Shown: in pieces, positions 9,378-20,607 of the stretch
Position numbering within the stretch: position 1 is the first letter of the stretch
Layout: each line of letters begins with the position of its first letter
Origin: Mesostigma viride
Lineage: Eukaryota; Streptophyta; Mesostigmatophyceae; Mesostigmatales; Mesostigmataceae
Length of the DNA stretch: 58,035 nt
Assembly: GCA_009746045.1 (NCBI GenBank)
Contig: RPFO01001465.1
Location: 1 to 58,035, forward strand
Direction: 5' to 3'
Position numbers and translations under genes: made by a program
Notes under the pieces: generated by a model
What the model was told of the DNA's origin: nothing
The model's input: the letters and a program-made list of their open reading frames with translations, nothing else
Database searches by the model: none

Positions 9378-11734
9378 CTACGACGCGCGCCTCCTGTTCT
9401 TCAGAGCACGCCGCCTCACATGCCCTGTCAGCAGCCCAGCACCCTCTGCAGCCCTTGTGGGGCGCCCGTTGGACTCAGCCCACTCCCTGCCAGCCACGCT
9501 ACGGCGCGAGAGGGGCAGCTGGGCGCGCTGCTTCTGGTCGCCCCCGTCCAGGCCGGTCAGCAGCCCCCTGTGGTACACGTTCCAGCAGGAGCCCACGCAC
9601 AGCGCCGTGTCGCAGTCCCTGCACCAGAAGTTGGTGCGCTTGCGCACCTTCTCGACTGCGCACACCACGCACTGCGCCTGTTCCACGAAAGGGATGCGCT
9701 CTGGCTCCAGGTGGGTGCCGGTGAGGCGGCCGTCACGCCCGGGACGGTGGACATATGGCTCAGCGAGGAGAGCCGCCACCCTGCCGCCTGTCCACTGATT
9801 GGTGCACAGCTCGTCGGCCAGCTTGCTCAAGAAGCCAGCATGGCTGAAGATGTCAGCGCGGCCAGCGCGGGTGAGCTTGTGTAGGATGAAGGCGTTGGTG
9901 ACCGAGTTGGCCAGGTGGCCAGTTGCAGCCCTGTGCCACCAAATGCGCGTCACGAGCGCATCCTGCACAGGGTATTCAGCCCCGAGCTGGTCCTGCAAGT
10001 CCACCCCCTTGTAGGTCCCCCAGTAGATCGGCACCAGGCTGGGGGCAGGCACCGTGATGCGGATGTCGCGGCCCCCATGGCGGCTGACCTCCACCTCCGT
10101 GAGCGGGATCCCCTTGGACGCCATCCACACCGTCTTCCTGTCCTGCCACGCCACGAGGGTGAGCCCATCCTGATCGACAGCCCACGCGTAGTCCCCCTGC
10201 TCCGGCCTGCGCCCCAGCTGGTCCTTGACCTCCCTGAAGGGAAGCCCGCGCCGATTGGGCATGATAGTGCCCACCACCTGGTGGCCCTGCACGTCGTGGA
10301 GCTCCTCCAGCATGTCGCGGCTGGTGTAGAAGCGGTCGGTGGCGATCCTGCACGGGTGCGGCAGCTCACCCGCCAGCATCTTGGTGATCCTGTACGTGTG
10401 CTGCTCCTCGGGCAGCTTGTCGTAGGTGTGCGCGTGGTAGAGGAAGCCCGTCGGCCAGTCGCAGACGCAATACTGCTTGATGTGGAACGGGGAGGGCTTG
10501 GTTGGGTTATAGCACCGGATGGGGCACAGCTTGTGCCGTGTTGAGATGGAGCGCTCGTCGATGGCAGCTTGCTCCCCTGGCACGAAGTACTTCTTGTATG
10601 CCGCATTCAGCAGCTCCTCCAGCCAGAGGAACTGGAAGAGCCTCCACTCGCGTGTCTGGCGGTTCTCAGGGCGGTCTGCGGTGTTCCTGAAATGGAGATA
10701 GCGGCAAATCTGGTCAAACCTGAACTCAGACATCACATGCTGCAGGTTGACAGGAGCTGCAGCGCCCATGGGCAGCCCAGAAAAGTAGTCTCCCCTTGCA
10801 GGCAGATGCACAAGCGACATTGTGATGATGATGCCCAAGAACTTGCCGAGCTCGTGGATAGACATTGGTGTCCAATCCCGAGCTCCAGCCTTGCCAGCAG
10901 CTCGCTGCTGATCAGCATACCGGTTGGTCTCAGCAACGATGGGCTCGAGCACAGTCTTGGGATCCCAAAACAAAAGGAACAGCTCGAGAGGACCAAACCT
11001 GTGCGCACGGCCGGGAATGTTCTTGTATGTCGCCTTGCCGTCAAACGCCGGCGCAGGTATGTCGGGCAGAATTCCATCCTCAGGCTTTCCTGTCCCGAAA
11101 ATCCAGTCACCATCCTCCTGAGCACGACCAGCCGCACCGTCATCAGGCTGCTCCTCATCGTCGGACTCGACCAGGTCTGGCACCTCGTCCTGCTCCTCAT
11201 CAGCGCTGCCTTCAGAGTTGTCGTCTGCAGGCGGGGCTGGCTGCAGCCGACGCCTTCTGGGTGGATTCTGGCGTGCCGGTGCTCTGGCCGAACGGCCAGC
11301 CTTGCGCTTGGCACGCTTCTTGACCGGGGAAACTGAAATATCCTCGCTGTCGCCATCGCTAGCTGAGGAGGGGTCAGATTCGTCGTCGGCACCCCCGACA
11401 CCCCACCATCGTCAACATCATCCTGCACTGCGGCATCGCCATCATTCTCATCGCCACCGTCACCATCTGCCGAGCCTGCAGCCTCGGCGACCTTCCACTG
11501 ATAAACCTGCGCCTTGGTGAAGTTGTATTTCTTCGGATCGCCCTCGAAAAGACATTTCGCGATAGTGCATGCGCGGTTCAGCGACACTACAGACCCAGGA
11601 ATGCGCACGGTAGCATGATTTTCCCCAAAATTCTCGCGTGCCCAGCCAGCACCGAATATAGCCGGTGGTACCGAAAGCTTAATTCCACGTCTGAGCAAAA
11701 ATCCTGACTGCGCGCCACCGGGAGGCGACGCCAT
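9378..11734 (-). pseudogene. piggyBac transposase (one frameshift)
   Basis: DDE transposase of the piggyBac (DDE_Tnp_1_7) family. The N-terminal frame opens with ATG at 11734 and is acidic. It shifts by one base near 11392-11405, inside C-runs, into the frame that carries the rest to the stop at 9378; together about 785 codons. Just after the shift are an Asp/Glu/Ser-rich stretch and a basic KKRAKRK cluster, a likely nuclear signal. The core has FGPLELFLLFWDP and ETNRYADQQ, then catalytic candidates ATDRFYTSRDM, AWQDRKTVW and GVDLQDQ; the last is the family signature. A Cys-rich C-terminal domain (CVVC, CRDC, C..C) matches the zinc-binding tail of the family. Apart from the single shift it looks intact, so either a young insertion or a homopolymer error in the assembly is possible. 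Confidence 0.9.
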
Positions 11735-11980
11735 GGCTGCCGTCGTTACTCGTCGTTTTCGCGGTCTTCGTCGTTTTGGCTCGTTTTGGTCATTTTTTTC
11801 GCGCCCAAAGTTACCTTTGGACCAGGGTACCCCCCTGGATATTTCTGTTCATAGCTCCCTGTCCAGGTGTCCAAAAGTAGCAAACCAGGGGTGTACGTGA
11901 AAGTACAAATCTTGATCTCGACGTTGGTCCAAACAGAATATTCAAAAGTTTGCTAGAATTATAGCTAGTTCTGCCACAAA

Positions 11981-12033
11981 CTCGGTCCGTTTAATAGGAC
12001 TGAGAAAAACTCAGTCCACTAAAACGGACCGAG
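11981..12033. repeat. piggyBac subterminal palindromes 3 and 4
   Basis: Two adjacent hairpins (11981-12004 and 12010-12033) with arms CTCGGTCC/GGACTGAG and CTCAGTCC/GGACCGAG, directly inside the right inverted repeat. They mirror palindrome 1 at the left end. Confidence 0.85.
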
Positions 12034-12050
12034 TACGGTTTAAGGGTTAA

Positions 12051-12980
12051 AGATGGCTGGGGCTTCCTAGATGATAAGGATCAGGTGCTTATTATGACAA
12101 TATTAAAGGATGGCCCTTTTATCCTTTAGCATCATGACTGGGTATTAGCTATGAGGTGATTCCCGCAAGTGGTCATGCCTGCTTGCGTAATGATTTAAGA
12201 GTCGGTGGATGTCTTCTTCAAGCTTCTAGCATTTGCTTTACGTGCTTCTGCCCAATTTGCAGGGGGCAAGCTTAGGAATGTGCTTATGGTGTCCCTCATG
12301 CCACGGTGTACCAAGCATGCAGGGTGGCAGCTATAACATGATGATGCACTAAGGGCAAACTAGCTCAGAATGACCTGGGATTTGGTGGCAAGCTTTTTAA
12401 CATCATAAATTAACTAATTTGACTTGGTTTGGCCCAGTCGGTGGCGGGCTAGGGTGTAATAGGTCTGTTGTTTGTGCTCATAAGCGGGATTTTCTGTCAT
12501 TTTTTGTTTGCATGTTTACACCCATCAACATGAGTAAACGTACTCAGAATGAGCTCAAACTCTGTGAGAGTGAAATTCCTACCCTAGGCCTAGTATAAAT
12601 GTCATCACTGAAATTTTTGCATGTGTCTACTATTTGATTTATTTTTTTAGGACCAAAAAAATACGTGTTTTGGGCTAAACCCCATCAAATAGTCTAAACG
12701 TGCTTATTTTGTGGTCCTGAGTAGCCAGATGTATTTGGAAGGGTGGGGATTTTAGGAAAATATGTGGTTTGGTCACTTTTGGTTTGCCCAGTCTTCTAGG
12801 AAAAATCGGCCAAAAATAGCGTCTTTTCTATTTTTAGCTCATAACTGGGTCATGCTGGGGGGTAGTACCACCCCCAAGTGTCTGGAACATTTTTTTTCAC
12901 ATATTTATGGTTCCCAAGCATAACTGGATTTTTATCCCATGCACAGGTCTGTTTTCCAGAAAAGTGCACTTTCAATGTGT
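12051..12980. other. non-coding stretch between piggyBac and gypsy RT
   Basis: AT-rich sequence without supported reading frames. A polypyrimidine/CAG acceptor-like site (ATGCACAG, about 12946) precedes the gypsy fragment but may be chance. Confidence 0.4.
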
Positions 12981-12989
12981 CCCGTCCCC

Positions 12990-13904
12990 TTAAAAGGTTC
13001 TACATGTTTCACCGTGTTGGATTGTGCAGATGGTTATTGGCAACTGCGAATAGCGCCTGAGGATTGTCATAAAACTGCTTTTGCTACCCCTTTTGGTCAT
13101 TATCAGTTTAGAGTAGCTGCTATGGGACTATGCAATTCTCCTGCTTCCTTCCAGATGTTGATGAATGAAGTTCTTAGGCCTGTTAATAATGGGCAATTCT
13201 CACCTTCACCAAGTGTCCTCTGATTTAAAAGATCCTTCCTTCTCTTCTGTTTCTTTAGCCGAGCACGATCGTTCCTGTGCCCAGGCTTACTTAGATTCAA
13301 TATCCTTATTTACTCTCCAGATTTTGAAACACACCTCCGTGATTTAAAGAAGGTTTTAGAAATAATGTCTGAAAATTCTTTGTGGGCTCGCCGTGCTAAA
13401 GTGCGCTCTGGTAGGAGTGTACCCTTCTTAGGACATGTTTTGTCGGATGCCGGTGTCGCTACTGACCCGGATAAAACCAAGTCGATTCAGGATTGGCCTA
13501 CCCCTACTGATGTTAAGAGCGTACTACGTAGTTTCCTAGGGATTGCTTCCTATTATAGGCGTTTTATTCCTCGTTTCGCTACTATAGCGGCCCCCATAAA
13601 TCATTTATTAAAGAAAGATGTTCCCTTCCTTTGGAGTGATGAGTGTCAGTCTGCCTTTGTTTGTTTAAAATCCCTCCTCCTCACTCCTCCCGTTCTCATC
13701 CTGCCAGATACTACAAAACCCTTCGTGGTAGCTACAGATGCTAGTAAGGTAGCCATAGGTGGTGTTCTCCTTCAGGATCAGGGTCAGGGTTTACACCTAT
13801 AGAGTACATTTCTAGGACTATGCTCCCTGCCGAGCGCAACTACCCTGTCCACCAGCAAGAGTTATTAGCTGTGGTGTATTGTTGCAACGCATGGCAGCAT
13901 TTCC
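12990..13904 (+). pseudogene. Ty3/gypsy reverse transcriptase and RNase H, 5' portion
   Basis: Begins inside the RT palm with GSTCFTVLDCADGYWQLRI, then KTAFATPFGHYQF and MGLCNSPASFQ. An insertion with MGNSHLHQVSSDLKDPSF precedes the catalytic box, which reads YLDS instead of YLDD, so the enzyme is dead. Thumb and connection follow (FLGHVLSDAGVATDPDK, FLGIASYYRRFIPRFA), then RNase H TDASKVAIGGVLL. Near 13798 a lost base shifts the frame to PIEYISRTMLPAERNYPVHQQ and NAWQHF, where it is cut by the inverted-repeat element at 13905. Its continuation is at 23079-23275. No gag, protease or integrase is attached. Confidence 0.85.
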
Positions 13905-14135
13905 CCCCATAGTTCGTATTGCCATTTTTTGCAAACAAATACCCCTGAAAATGAAAAAATTCATACCTCCCTGACCGCTACTCCAAATACCCTCAACCAA
14001 GGTGCAAGGAATATCTACACTTCAAGGGCTTTCAGAATATGCAATAATATCTTGAGTCTCGTAAGTGGGTTGCATGATATTCTCAGTCAAAGTTGGACAA
14101 AAGACGAACATTTTCATGCATCACACCATGGAACC

Positions 14136-14749
14136 AGTTGTAAGAGAGTGAATGCCAGGAATTCCGCCATGGCTCTTGCAGGAAGTTGCCTTTATTAATA
14201 ACAAGGAACACAGACGTAAGTCACGTCACTTCCAAGACTGCACGCAGCACAGACGACAGGGTCGCAGTGCCAAGAGAACGTGCACGCAAGAACTGGCGTC
14301 CCGGTGCGACCAAGTCACACATATAGGTTGCTAGGGACGCGTCCAAGTATTCAGCTGCACTGTCACAGCTGAACTGTCAATCAATTGATTACACAGACTC
14401 TGGCACGCCTTTGGCGCGCAGATCTATCAATTGTCCATACGGCTAGTCCTGTGGACCTATCCGTACACTACTCAGCATCAATTGTCTCATAGGTCCTGGC
14501 GCGCTACAGCGCCTACCTATCAATTGACCATCAAGTCCTGTACAAGTCCTGTCAACGTCCTGCGGACTATCAAAGTGACACTTGTACATCCTGTGTCCGT
14601 ACGCGCCCACAGTGGCGCGCCGGGTACTGTCGGCACAGCCTAGGAAACGTCATAACTTTTACGTTCCTTAACCAAATGAGGCGTTCAAGGTGCCGTTGGA
14701 AAGAGCGTAACAATCTCTATCCATCTAACGTAAATCCTTTACGTTAACT
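14136..14749 (-). repeat. E2 3' LTR
   Basis: 614 bp with non-canonical ends AGTT...AACT. Nearly identical to 21348-21957 and to the inverted solo copy near 43907-44517. Confidence 0.95.
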
Positions 14750-14768
14750 CCAATCCCTTCTTTTCTTT
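14750..14768 (-). other. E2 polypurine tract
   Basis: AAAGAAAAGAAGGGATTGG on the coding strand directly abuts the 3' LTR, as expected for plus-strand primer synthesis. It independently supports the orientation and the AGTT LTR boundary. Confidence 0.8.
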
Positions 14769-15698
14769 AGGGATCACATCCCCTGCCAGGGACCCTTGAA
14801 GTAGCTTGAAATGTCCTTCACTCCAGCTTGAAGCTTGAACAGATGTCTTTAATGGCCATTGCCATTCCCCCAGCCTTTCTTTTAAGGAACTGGAAAAGAA
14901 ACAGATCTGCCACAGGGAAAACCATTCCATGAGAAATGGATAAAAACCTATGGAAGTGGCATTACAGAGTACCACCAGATATTAGAAGCACACAAAATTA
15001 AATACATACAGGTTAATTCTATGAGGTCTTCTCCAGGAATTAATCCCATCACCTCGGTAGAGCCTCCAGTACAATGACCTTCTGGCGGTGAGTTACATTA
15101 ATCCCAGATACTAATCCCATAAAACCCAGTACATATTCAATATAAGTACAATAAATCCATGACAATTAAAATACCACTTGACAAAGTAAGGCGTATTACA
15201 ATAGTTTGCCTGTCATTCTCTCAACAGGGGTCTATTGGCGCCCGTCTTACGGCGCCCGTCTACTTGCCAGATGGTAAACTGCCACAGCAAACAAATGACA
15301 AAATGAAACACATAGGCAACAATTAAATCCTGCCCTGGGGAACTAGGGAAGTCTGAACAGGCAAACACCTGAACAGGCCAGCTTGTAGAAACATAATACC
15401 AGGGAATCGAACCCCGCCCTATAAACCCCAGAATAAAGGTTCCCAGACCATTGTGAGAAGTATGTACAAATATACATTTCTTTTAAAATAGAATACATGG
15501 TCTGTAATGGACCTGTCAACCTTGTGTAGTCAACAGCATGAACCCCAGCCAAAACCTGGCTGTATCCTGATTAAAATCAGAGTGAGTGTACCATGGTCCA
15601 TGAGCCTTAGTACAGACTAAAATACAGGTATTATGCCAGTCACAATGCTGACACTACCACACAATCTGCTCTCCAATGCCCTATAACCAGGCACCAGC
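14769..15698 (-). other. E2 3' untranslated region
   Basis: About 930 bp with no supported reading frame between the RNase H stop and the polypurine tract. E3 has a comparable untranslated stretch. Confidence 0.6.
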
Positions 15699-16390
15699 TT
15701 AGACAGCTTGCTGAGATGGGTCCATCAGAGACTGAAGAACCTTGTATTGCACTGCTGCCTTCTGCACTAGCTTGGTCAAAGCATCAGCAGGATTGTCAAC
15801 CCCAGGGATATGCTCAATATTGGCCAAGGAGGACAACTCCTTAAGAAGGAGATAATCCAAGTCCCTACTTCTGGCCATCTGCCTGTGCACAAACTGCACC
15901 ATCCCCATGGAGTCTGTTTTTAGAAGAGTGGTAACCTGAAGTGGCCAAGGAGTGTTAGAAGTCATCTGATGAAGCAACTCCTTCAGATAAAGGCTTGTGT
16001 GAATGCCTTCACAAATAGCCCTGCATTCTGCCACATCACTGCTGACAGCCACCCGTTTGTGCAGGCGACTAAACCAGCTCACCAAACTCCCCAGGCCTTC
16101 CTGTCTGAGCACAAAGAGCCCTGCAGCCCTGCCCCTGACCTTGGAGACCTGCCTGCTGTCCATTGAGCTATCCACATACAGCTCCATGCAAATGGGTTGT
16201 GATAAATCCACTGCAGACAACAGAATGCCAGATGAAGCCCTGACCTGATCAGCCACCTTGGCAGACCCTAGCTCCACCAGCATGTCATCAGGCAACCTGG
16301 CTATGACCATAAGGTCTGGCCTGGAAATGCCTGCCACCCAAGCAACCATGCCCCTCACCATGGACACAGTGCCTGTGTGATGGTTGGAGG
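15699..16390 (-). pseudogene. E2 pol, C-terminal RT and RNase H
   Basis: Continues pol after a frameshift near 16380-16400. It opens with the end of RT in copia style (MVAWVAGISRPDLMVIARL), then RNase H: YVDSSMDSRQ with the first Asp, SSDVAECRAI with the Glu, LKTDSMGMVQF with the second Asp, and NPADALTK with the last Asp. ADALTK corresponds to the ADIxTK signature of Ty1/copia RNase H. The strong parallel with E3 (MMDSSMESRQ, SSNAAECRAV, LLTDSQSV, NAADALTK) shows a shared lineage. Confidence 0.85.
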
Positions 16391-19182
16391 AAGCTTGCTA
16401 ATGAGGGTCTCTTGATAATCATTGCCCCCCACCAGCAGCATACGCCACTCCCCCCCTTCTTCACCAGTGTGGCCTCCATGCCCACAAACAGCAGAGGCTC
16501 ATTCTCCACCTGCCATTGCTCCCTACCCAGAGGAAACTTGGACTTAATGATGGAGATCAGCTCCTTAAGCCACGACGTGGGAGCTATCAGATGTAGGTCA
16601 TCCCCGTGCAGCGAAGCATACACTGGCAGGCCTTCCCATTGCCCCAGAAACAGACAGGGGTCTACAGGAGAGACCTTCAAGTTGCAATGCTCCTTCAGGA
16701 AACGGTTGAGAGTCTCCCTCCAGATTATTGGACTTGACCTCAGGCCCTCCAGGCCCTTGAGGATTTTAAGGAACTCCGTGTGGATGTCCCTTTTCCATAC
16801 AGCAGGCACCCTAACATAGAAAGGCGTCTTGCCCTCCCACTTTTCCTGTGCCACATCTGCATCCCCCTCCAGAAATGCCCTCTTGAAGTCTACCACCACT
16901 GAGCCATAGTCCAAGCCCTTGTTGAGAAGGCCTAGAAATACACACAGCAGCAGCCTCCAAGTGTCATGCAACATGCCAGGGGTATACAACTCCTCAGCAG
17001 TGCACTCACCAGTACCCTTGAACTCATTCAGCACTGGCCTGACATGTGGTACCTTGACCCCGTCCACCTCCTTCATCTTGATGACAAACTTGAGCTTGAG
17101 TAGACGTCGTGCAGGAGGCAGGTCATTGACAGGTTCCACGCATTTCTTGGAGATCCAGTCCTCCCCAGATTTAATCAGACCCAGTGTGACCTGGGGACAC
17201 ATAATGGGAGAGGACATGAGCTTCACCAGGCCTTGGTAGTTGATAGGGCTGTGTCCAGCAAGTGAGTGAGGACCAATGCCCAAACTGCTTGGATGACTAG
17301 CAGCTGGCAATATGAGGTCATCAACCAAGGGCTCCTGCCCCTGGCACACTTGCACACGCTTAACCGACCTGGTTACTGCACGTGATAGGTGAGTGGTCCT
17401 GAAATTAATCAGTGGGACCTGACCAGCCCCTTCCTTAGTCAGGAGAGAGGACGTGATCACTACCCCATCCTGGCATAGGAAATTCTGCCCCAGAAGAGCA
17501 GGTCCTTGATAGCCCTCCAAGACACAAAAAGCAGTGTCCTGTCCAAGGATAGGAATGAATACCTCACCCAGTACCTTCACGTGTACCCCGCCACTGAAGT
17601 CAGACACAAACTGATAGCTGGGTTCAGACATGCTGTACCCTGCTGCAGCCCTGGTCCCAATGATGGAAACCTGAGAATTAGTGTCTACCTCTAAGGCAGT
17701 GTCCAGCCCCAGATTGCCATGCCACCTGAGCTTGGCTACCTTGGGCTGCTTCTTGGCTCTTTGTAGAGCCCCAATCAATCCAGCCAAACTTGTCCCCCTG
17801 GGCTTGGTTAGTGCCTTGGGCTTGACAGTTGACTCCCCAGCTGTTGACCTTGCAGCCTGTTCAACAAGTACCTCTGCAACCTGGCCAGGGCTGACAGATT
17901 CCCCTGCAACAGATGTGGTCGTTGCGTCAGTGATGTCACTTGGGACCTGAAAATCCTGCAGATCCTGTGAGCCTTGTGCCTGACTGCCCTCATTCATCAG
18001 GTTAGGCTTGACATATGACCAACTCAGCCGGTGCACATGCTTTGGTTCGTCCTCCATGCTGACCAAGCATGCGTGGCTAGCTTCATCAACCTGGGTAACC
18101 ACCCCAGGACTCCAGCTACCACGTTTGCCATAAAGGCTAGGTTCCTTCCAAGCTAGGACCTTCTGACCCACTTGTGGCTCCAGCATCTTCCAACCCCGGT
18201 CCTTCTCCCTCAGCTTGGCAAAGGTGACATGTGCAGCATGTTTCCAGCCCTCCAGCACATGTGGTGGGCACAGGCCATGATATAGACCCATTGGGCTGAC
18301 AGCAACTCCATCATAGTAGAAGTTAACCCTGCTGTTCAGCTGCTGCTCCACGTTCCTCAGCCATGCACTCCTGACAAGTGCAGGTGCAGACAAGGGTACC
18401 CAGTCTTCAGAGATGATCAATTTCTTGACCTCCTGGATTGCCCTCTCGATAGCACCCTGCTGCCCATGAGCCTCCCTAGGTGTAACCAGCAACTCAGGAA
18501 GGGTAGGATCACCCTTGAGATGCTGAAACTGCATGTCCACCTGGATCCTTGTGGTAGGAAACTTGGCTCTTACATTCTGCAGGGCAGCCAGCAAGTACCT
18601 GTTCTTCATAGAAGGTAAATGCTCCAGCACCTTGTATTTCGTGTACCTGTCCACGCACACCAACAGTTGCATGCCCCTGATGTGTTGGATATCACACTGC
18701 AGATCACCAATGCTCTGAGGTAGAGCTTTGGCATGTGATTTCCTGGGCTTGTTGGAGGACAACTGGCACTTACACCGTGAGGCAGCTTGCTGACACGCCT
18801 TGAGAAGGGGTGCCCTGCCCATACGGAAGGCAAAGTTGTTTGACAGAGAAGTGGCATGCCCAAACATGTTGTGGATTCGGGCACCCAACTCCTGGTACAC
18901 AGAGGAAGCAGTCCCTGGCACAGTCAGGACTGTGCTGTCAGGTTGTCCAGCATCACCATGCTGACTTCCATCCTGTTCTGACTCAGAGCCTGAGTCACCC
19001 TGCTCATGCCCAACACCTGGACCGCCAGCAGGGACCACATGCATACCACCAGAGGCCTTCACACCCCTCTGTGGTTGTACATTGGTTTCTCTCAAAATGA
19101 GAGGTCCACCCTCGTGCCCAGCACGAGGATGCATGGGGTCAGACATTCTTACAGCTGCACCAGCTGTCAAGGACGTCTTCAT
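16288..19182 (-). CDS. E2 pol: integrase, protease-like domain, reverse transcriptase
   Basis: 964-codon frame. A Gly/Ser-rich N-terminus leads to a zinc domain (RIHNMFGH near residue 105, CKC near 140). The integrase core has Asp in LQCDIQHI, VDRYTKYKVLEHL, Asp in IQVDMQF (about 215) and Glu in GAIERAI exactly 30 residues later (D-x29-E). A linker precedes the retropepsin-like EVDTNSQVSIIG (about 497) and GPALLGQNFLCQDGVVI. RT follows with LKLKFVIK, RPVLNEFKG, ELYTPGMLHDTWR, VVVDFKRAFLEG (motif A) and LHGDDLHLI (about 860), which takes the place of YVDD. The C-terminus goes out of frame near 16390. Integrase lies before protease, unlike canonical Ty1/copia (protease, integrase) or Ty3/gypsy (integrase last). 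Confidence 0.85.
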   Translation of the reverse strand: MKTSLTAGAAVRMSDPMHPRAGHEGGPLILRETNVQPQRGVKASGGMHVVPAGGPGVGHEQGDSGSESEQDGSQHGDAGQPDSTVLTVPGTASSVYQELGARIHNMFGHATSLSNNFAFRMGRAPLLKACQQAASRCKCQLSSNKPRKSHAKALPQSIGDLQCDIQHIRGMQLLVCVDRYTKYKVLEHLPSMKNRYLLAALQNVRAKFPTTRIQVDMQFQHLKGDPTLPELLVTPREAHGQQGAIERAIQEVKKLIISEDWVPLSAPALVRSAWLRNVEQQLNSRVNFYYDGVAVSPMGLYHGLCPPHVLEGWKHAAHVTFAKLREKDRGWKMLEPQVGQKVLAWKEPSLYGKRGSWSPGVVTQVDEASHACLVSMEDEPKHVHRLSWSYVKPNLMNEGSQAQGSQDLQDFQVPSDITDATTTSVAGESVSPGQVAEVLVEQAARSTAGESTVKPKALTKPRGTSLAGLIGALQRAKKQPKVAKLRWHGNLGLDTALEVDTNSQVSIIGTRAAAGYSMSEPSYQFVSDFSGGVHVKVLGEVFIPILGQDTAFCVLEGYQGPALLGQNFLCQDGVVITSSLLTKEGAGQVPLINFRTTHLSRAVTRSVKRVQVCQGQEPLVDDLILPAASHPSSLGIGPHSLAGHSPINYQGLVKLMSSPIMCPQVTLGLIKSGEDWISKKCVEPVNDLPPARRLLKLKFVIKMKEVDGVKVPHVRPVLNEFKGTGECTAEELYTPGMLHDTWRLLLCVFLGLLNKGLDYGSVVVDFKRAFLEGDADVAQEKWEGKTPFYVRVPAVWKRDIHTEFLKILKGLEGLRSSPIIWRETLNRFLKEHCNLKVSPVDPCLFLGQWEGLPVYASLHGDDLHLIAPTSWLKELISIIKSKFPLGREQWQVENEPLLFVGMEATLVKKGGSGVCCWWGAMIIKRPSLASFLQPSHRHCVHGEGHGCLGGRHFQARPYGHSQVA

Positions 19183-19231
19183 AGGAACCTGTACCTCTCC
19201 AGGTGACCTGGGGCCACCCTGAACCTGGAGA

Positions 19232-20439
19232 TCACCCTCTTGTTGCCCAGATATAAAATCTGCATTGGAGCACCTGGCCTCCCCCTGGGTGAATTAAGGT
19301 GTGTAGGGGTTGCCTCAGACAGTCACTGCTCCTTGTTGTCTTCTTGCTGACTGCCCTTTGAAGGCTGGCCTGCCTGGGACTTGTTGTTGTTCTTCTTGTT
19401 GTTGTTGTTGTTATTCTTGTTGCTGCCCTGGCCCTGGGACTTCTTGAAGCTGGGACACTCCTTCTTGATGTGCCCCCACCCCTTGCACAGGTAGCATTGT
19501 ATCTTTGACTTGCCCTGGCCACTGCCCCCGTTGTCAGACGCGTTGCCCTGCTTGGGCTGACCACCCACCCGCCTGAACACCGACTTGGAGTGTGACCTCC
19601 TGTCAGGGTCGGGTGAATGATTGGCCTTGCGCTTGTTGTGGTTGCCCCTACGCCCTCCTTGGCTTCTGTCAGCCTCAGACGTTTGGAGCCACCCTGGGTA
19701 CGCCCACCTGCCTGGGTAGCCTTCACTGCTGGCACTCCACCCTCAAACAGCTCCTCTGCCTCGAGTGCTTGTTTGATTATGACCTTGTAGGCCTTGAGGG
19801 TTGAGTGTGGGGCACACATGACCTTTAAGGAGCCACGTGTAGCCTTGTCCAGCCCAGAAACCTTGAGCCAGTTGGTCAGGGCTATGTTGTCAGCAACATT
19901 AAAGCCGTGAGCCCTGCCCTCCTCAACCATTTTACAATAGTTAAGGAAGTTCTGGATCAGGTCCCCTTGACCTCCCACCCCTGGTATTTATCCTGCCAAT
20001 GGATCCCCACTTTCTTCCTCTGATCCTCTAGCAGCTCCTTTAACTCTGCCACGTAGCTGGACCAGGCCTTGTTGGCCTTCTTACACTCTCTAGTGAGGTC
20101 CTTTATCTGATCTGTACACTTGCCAAAAGTCTGGCTACCTATCCAGATCTGGTAATAGTTTGTACCACCGTACAAACTTGGAAACCCCTCTAGCCCCTCC
20201 ACAAACTCCTCAGCCTGCTTGGGCTTTGTGTCTGACGTGACAGGTTGCAGTTGATTCACAATAAGCAAACCCTGGGTAGTGAGATCATAACCAAGAACAG
20301 CTTGTGTATTAGTATTATTCAAAGGGATGTTGGTGATCTCTCCGGTGACCCCCACGTCATCTACGTGAGCGGTCCCACTACCAGCACCACCATTATTCCC
20401 ACTGGCTGGGGCACCTTTGCTACGGCGCCCGTCTGCCAT
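19232..20439 (-). pseudogene. E2 gag (three frames)
   Basis: ATG at 20439 opens a 160-codon frame. One indel near 19975 moves it to the frame with LIQNFLNYCKMVEEG and LNxxK-type helices, and another near 19600 to the frame ending at 19323. That last frame has a zinc knuckle CYLCKGWGHIKKEC (C-x2-C-x4-H-x4-C) and a long Asn/Lys tract from GTT/CTT repeats. This is a nucleocapsid-like gag with its RNA-binding knuckle next to pol, which starts at 19182 in yet another frame. The breaks may be mutations or base-call errors. Confidence 0.7.
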
Positions 20440-20607
20440 TCTGCACTACAAGCTATTCAAAAACACCTCAGCAAAGCAGCAGAATAAAGTATGTACAAAA
20501 AAAATTGTCGCAACTGCCGCCTGCGCCGGTGTCGCCGCCGCCCCCGCGAATCGCCGTTGAAAAATCGACAAAATGTCGACGAGTACTGGAAAAAAAAATT
20601 GGCCGAC

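Larger units (their letters stand above)
8755..12046 (-). mobile_element. piggyBac transposon, nearly complete
   Basis: A 3292-bp element bounded by TTAA on both sides (8751-8754 and 12047-12050), the hallmark piggyBac target duplication. Terminal inverted repeats are CCCTTAAACCGTA (8755-8767) and its exact complement (12034-12046). Four palindromes built on ACTCAGTCC lie near the ends. It encodes a piggyBac-family transposase on the minus strand with one apparent frameshift. It lies in otherwise non-coding, possibly intronic, sequence. Confidence 0.95.

Noticed and set aside
14431-14643. 70-codon frame repeated at 21639-21851
   Set aside because: Internal to the E2 LTR; no recognisable domain.
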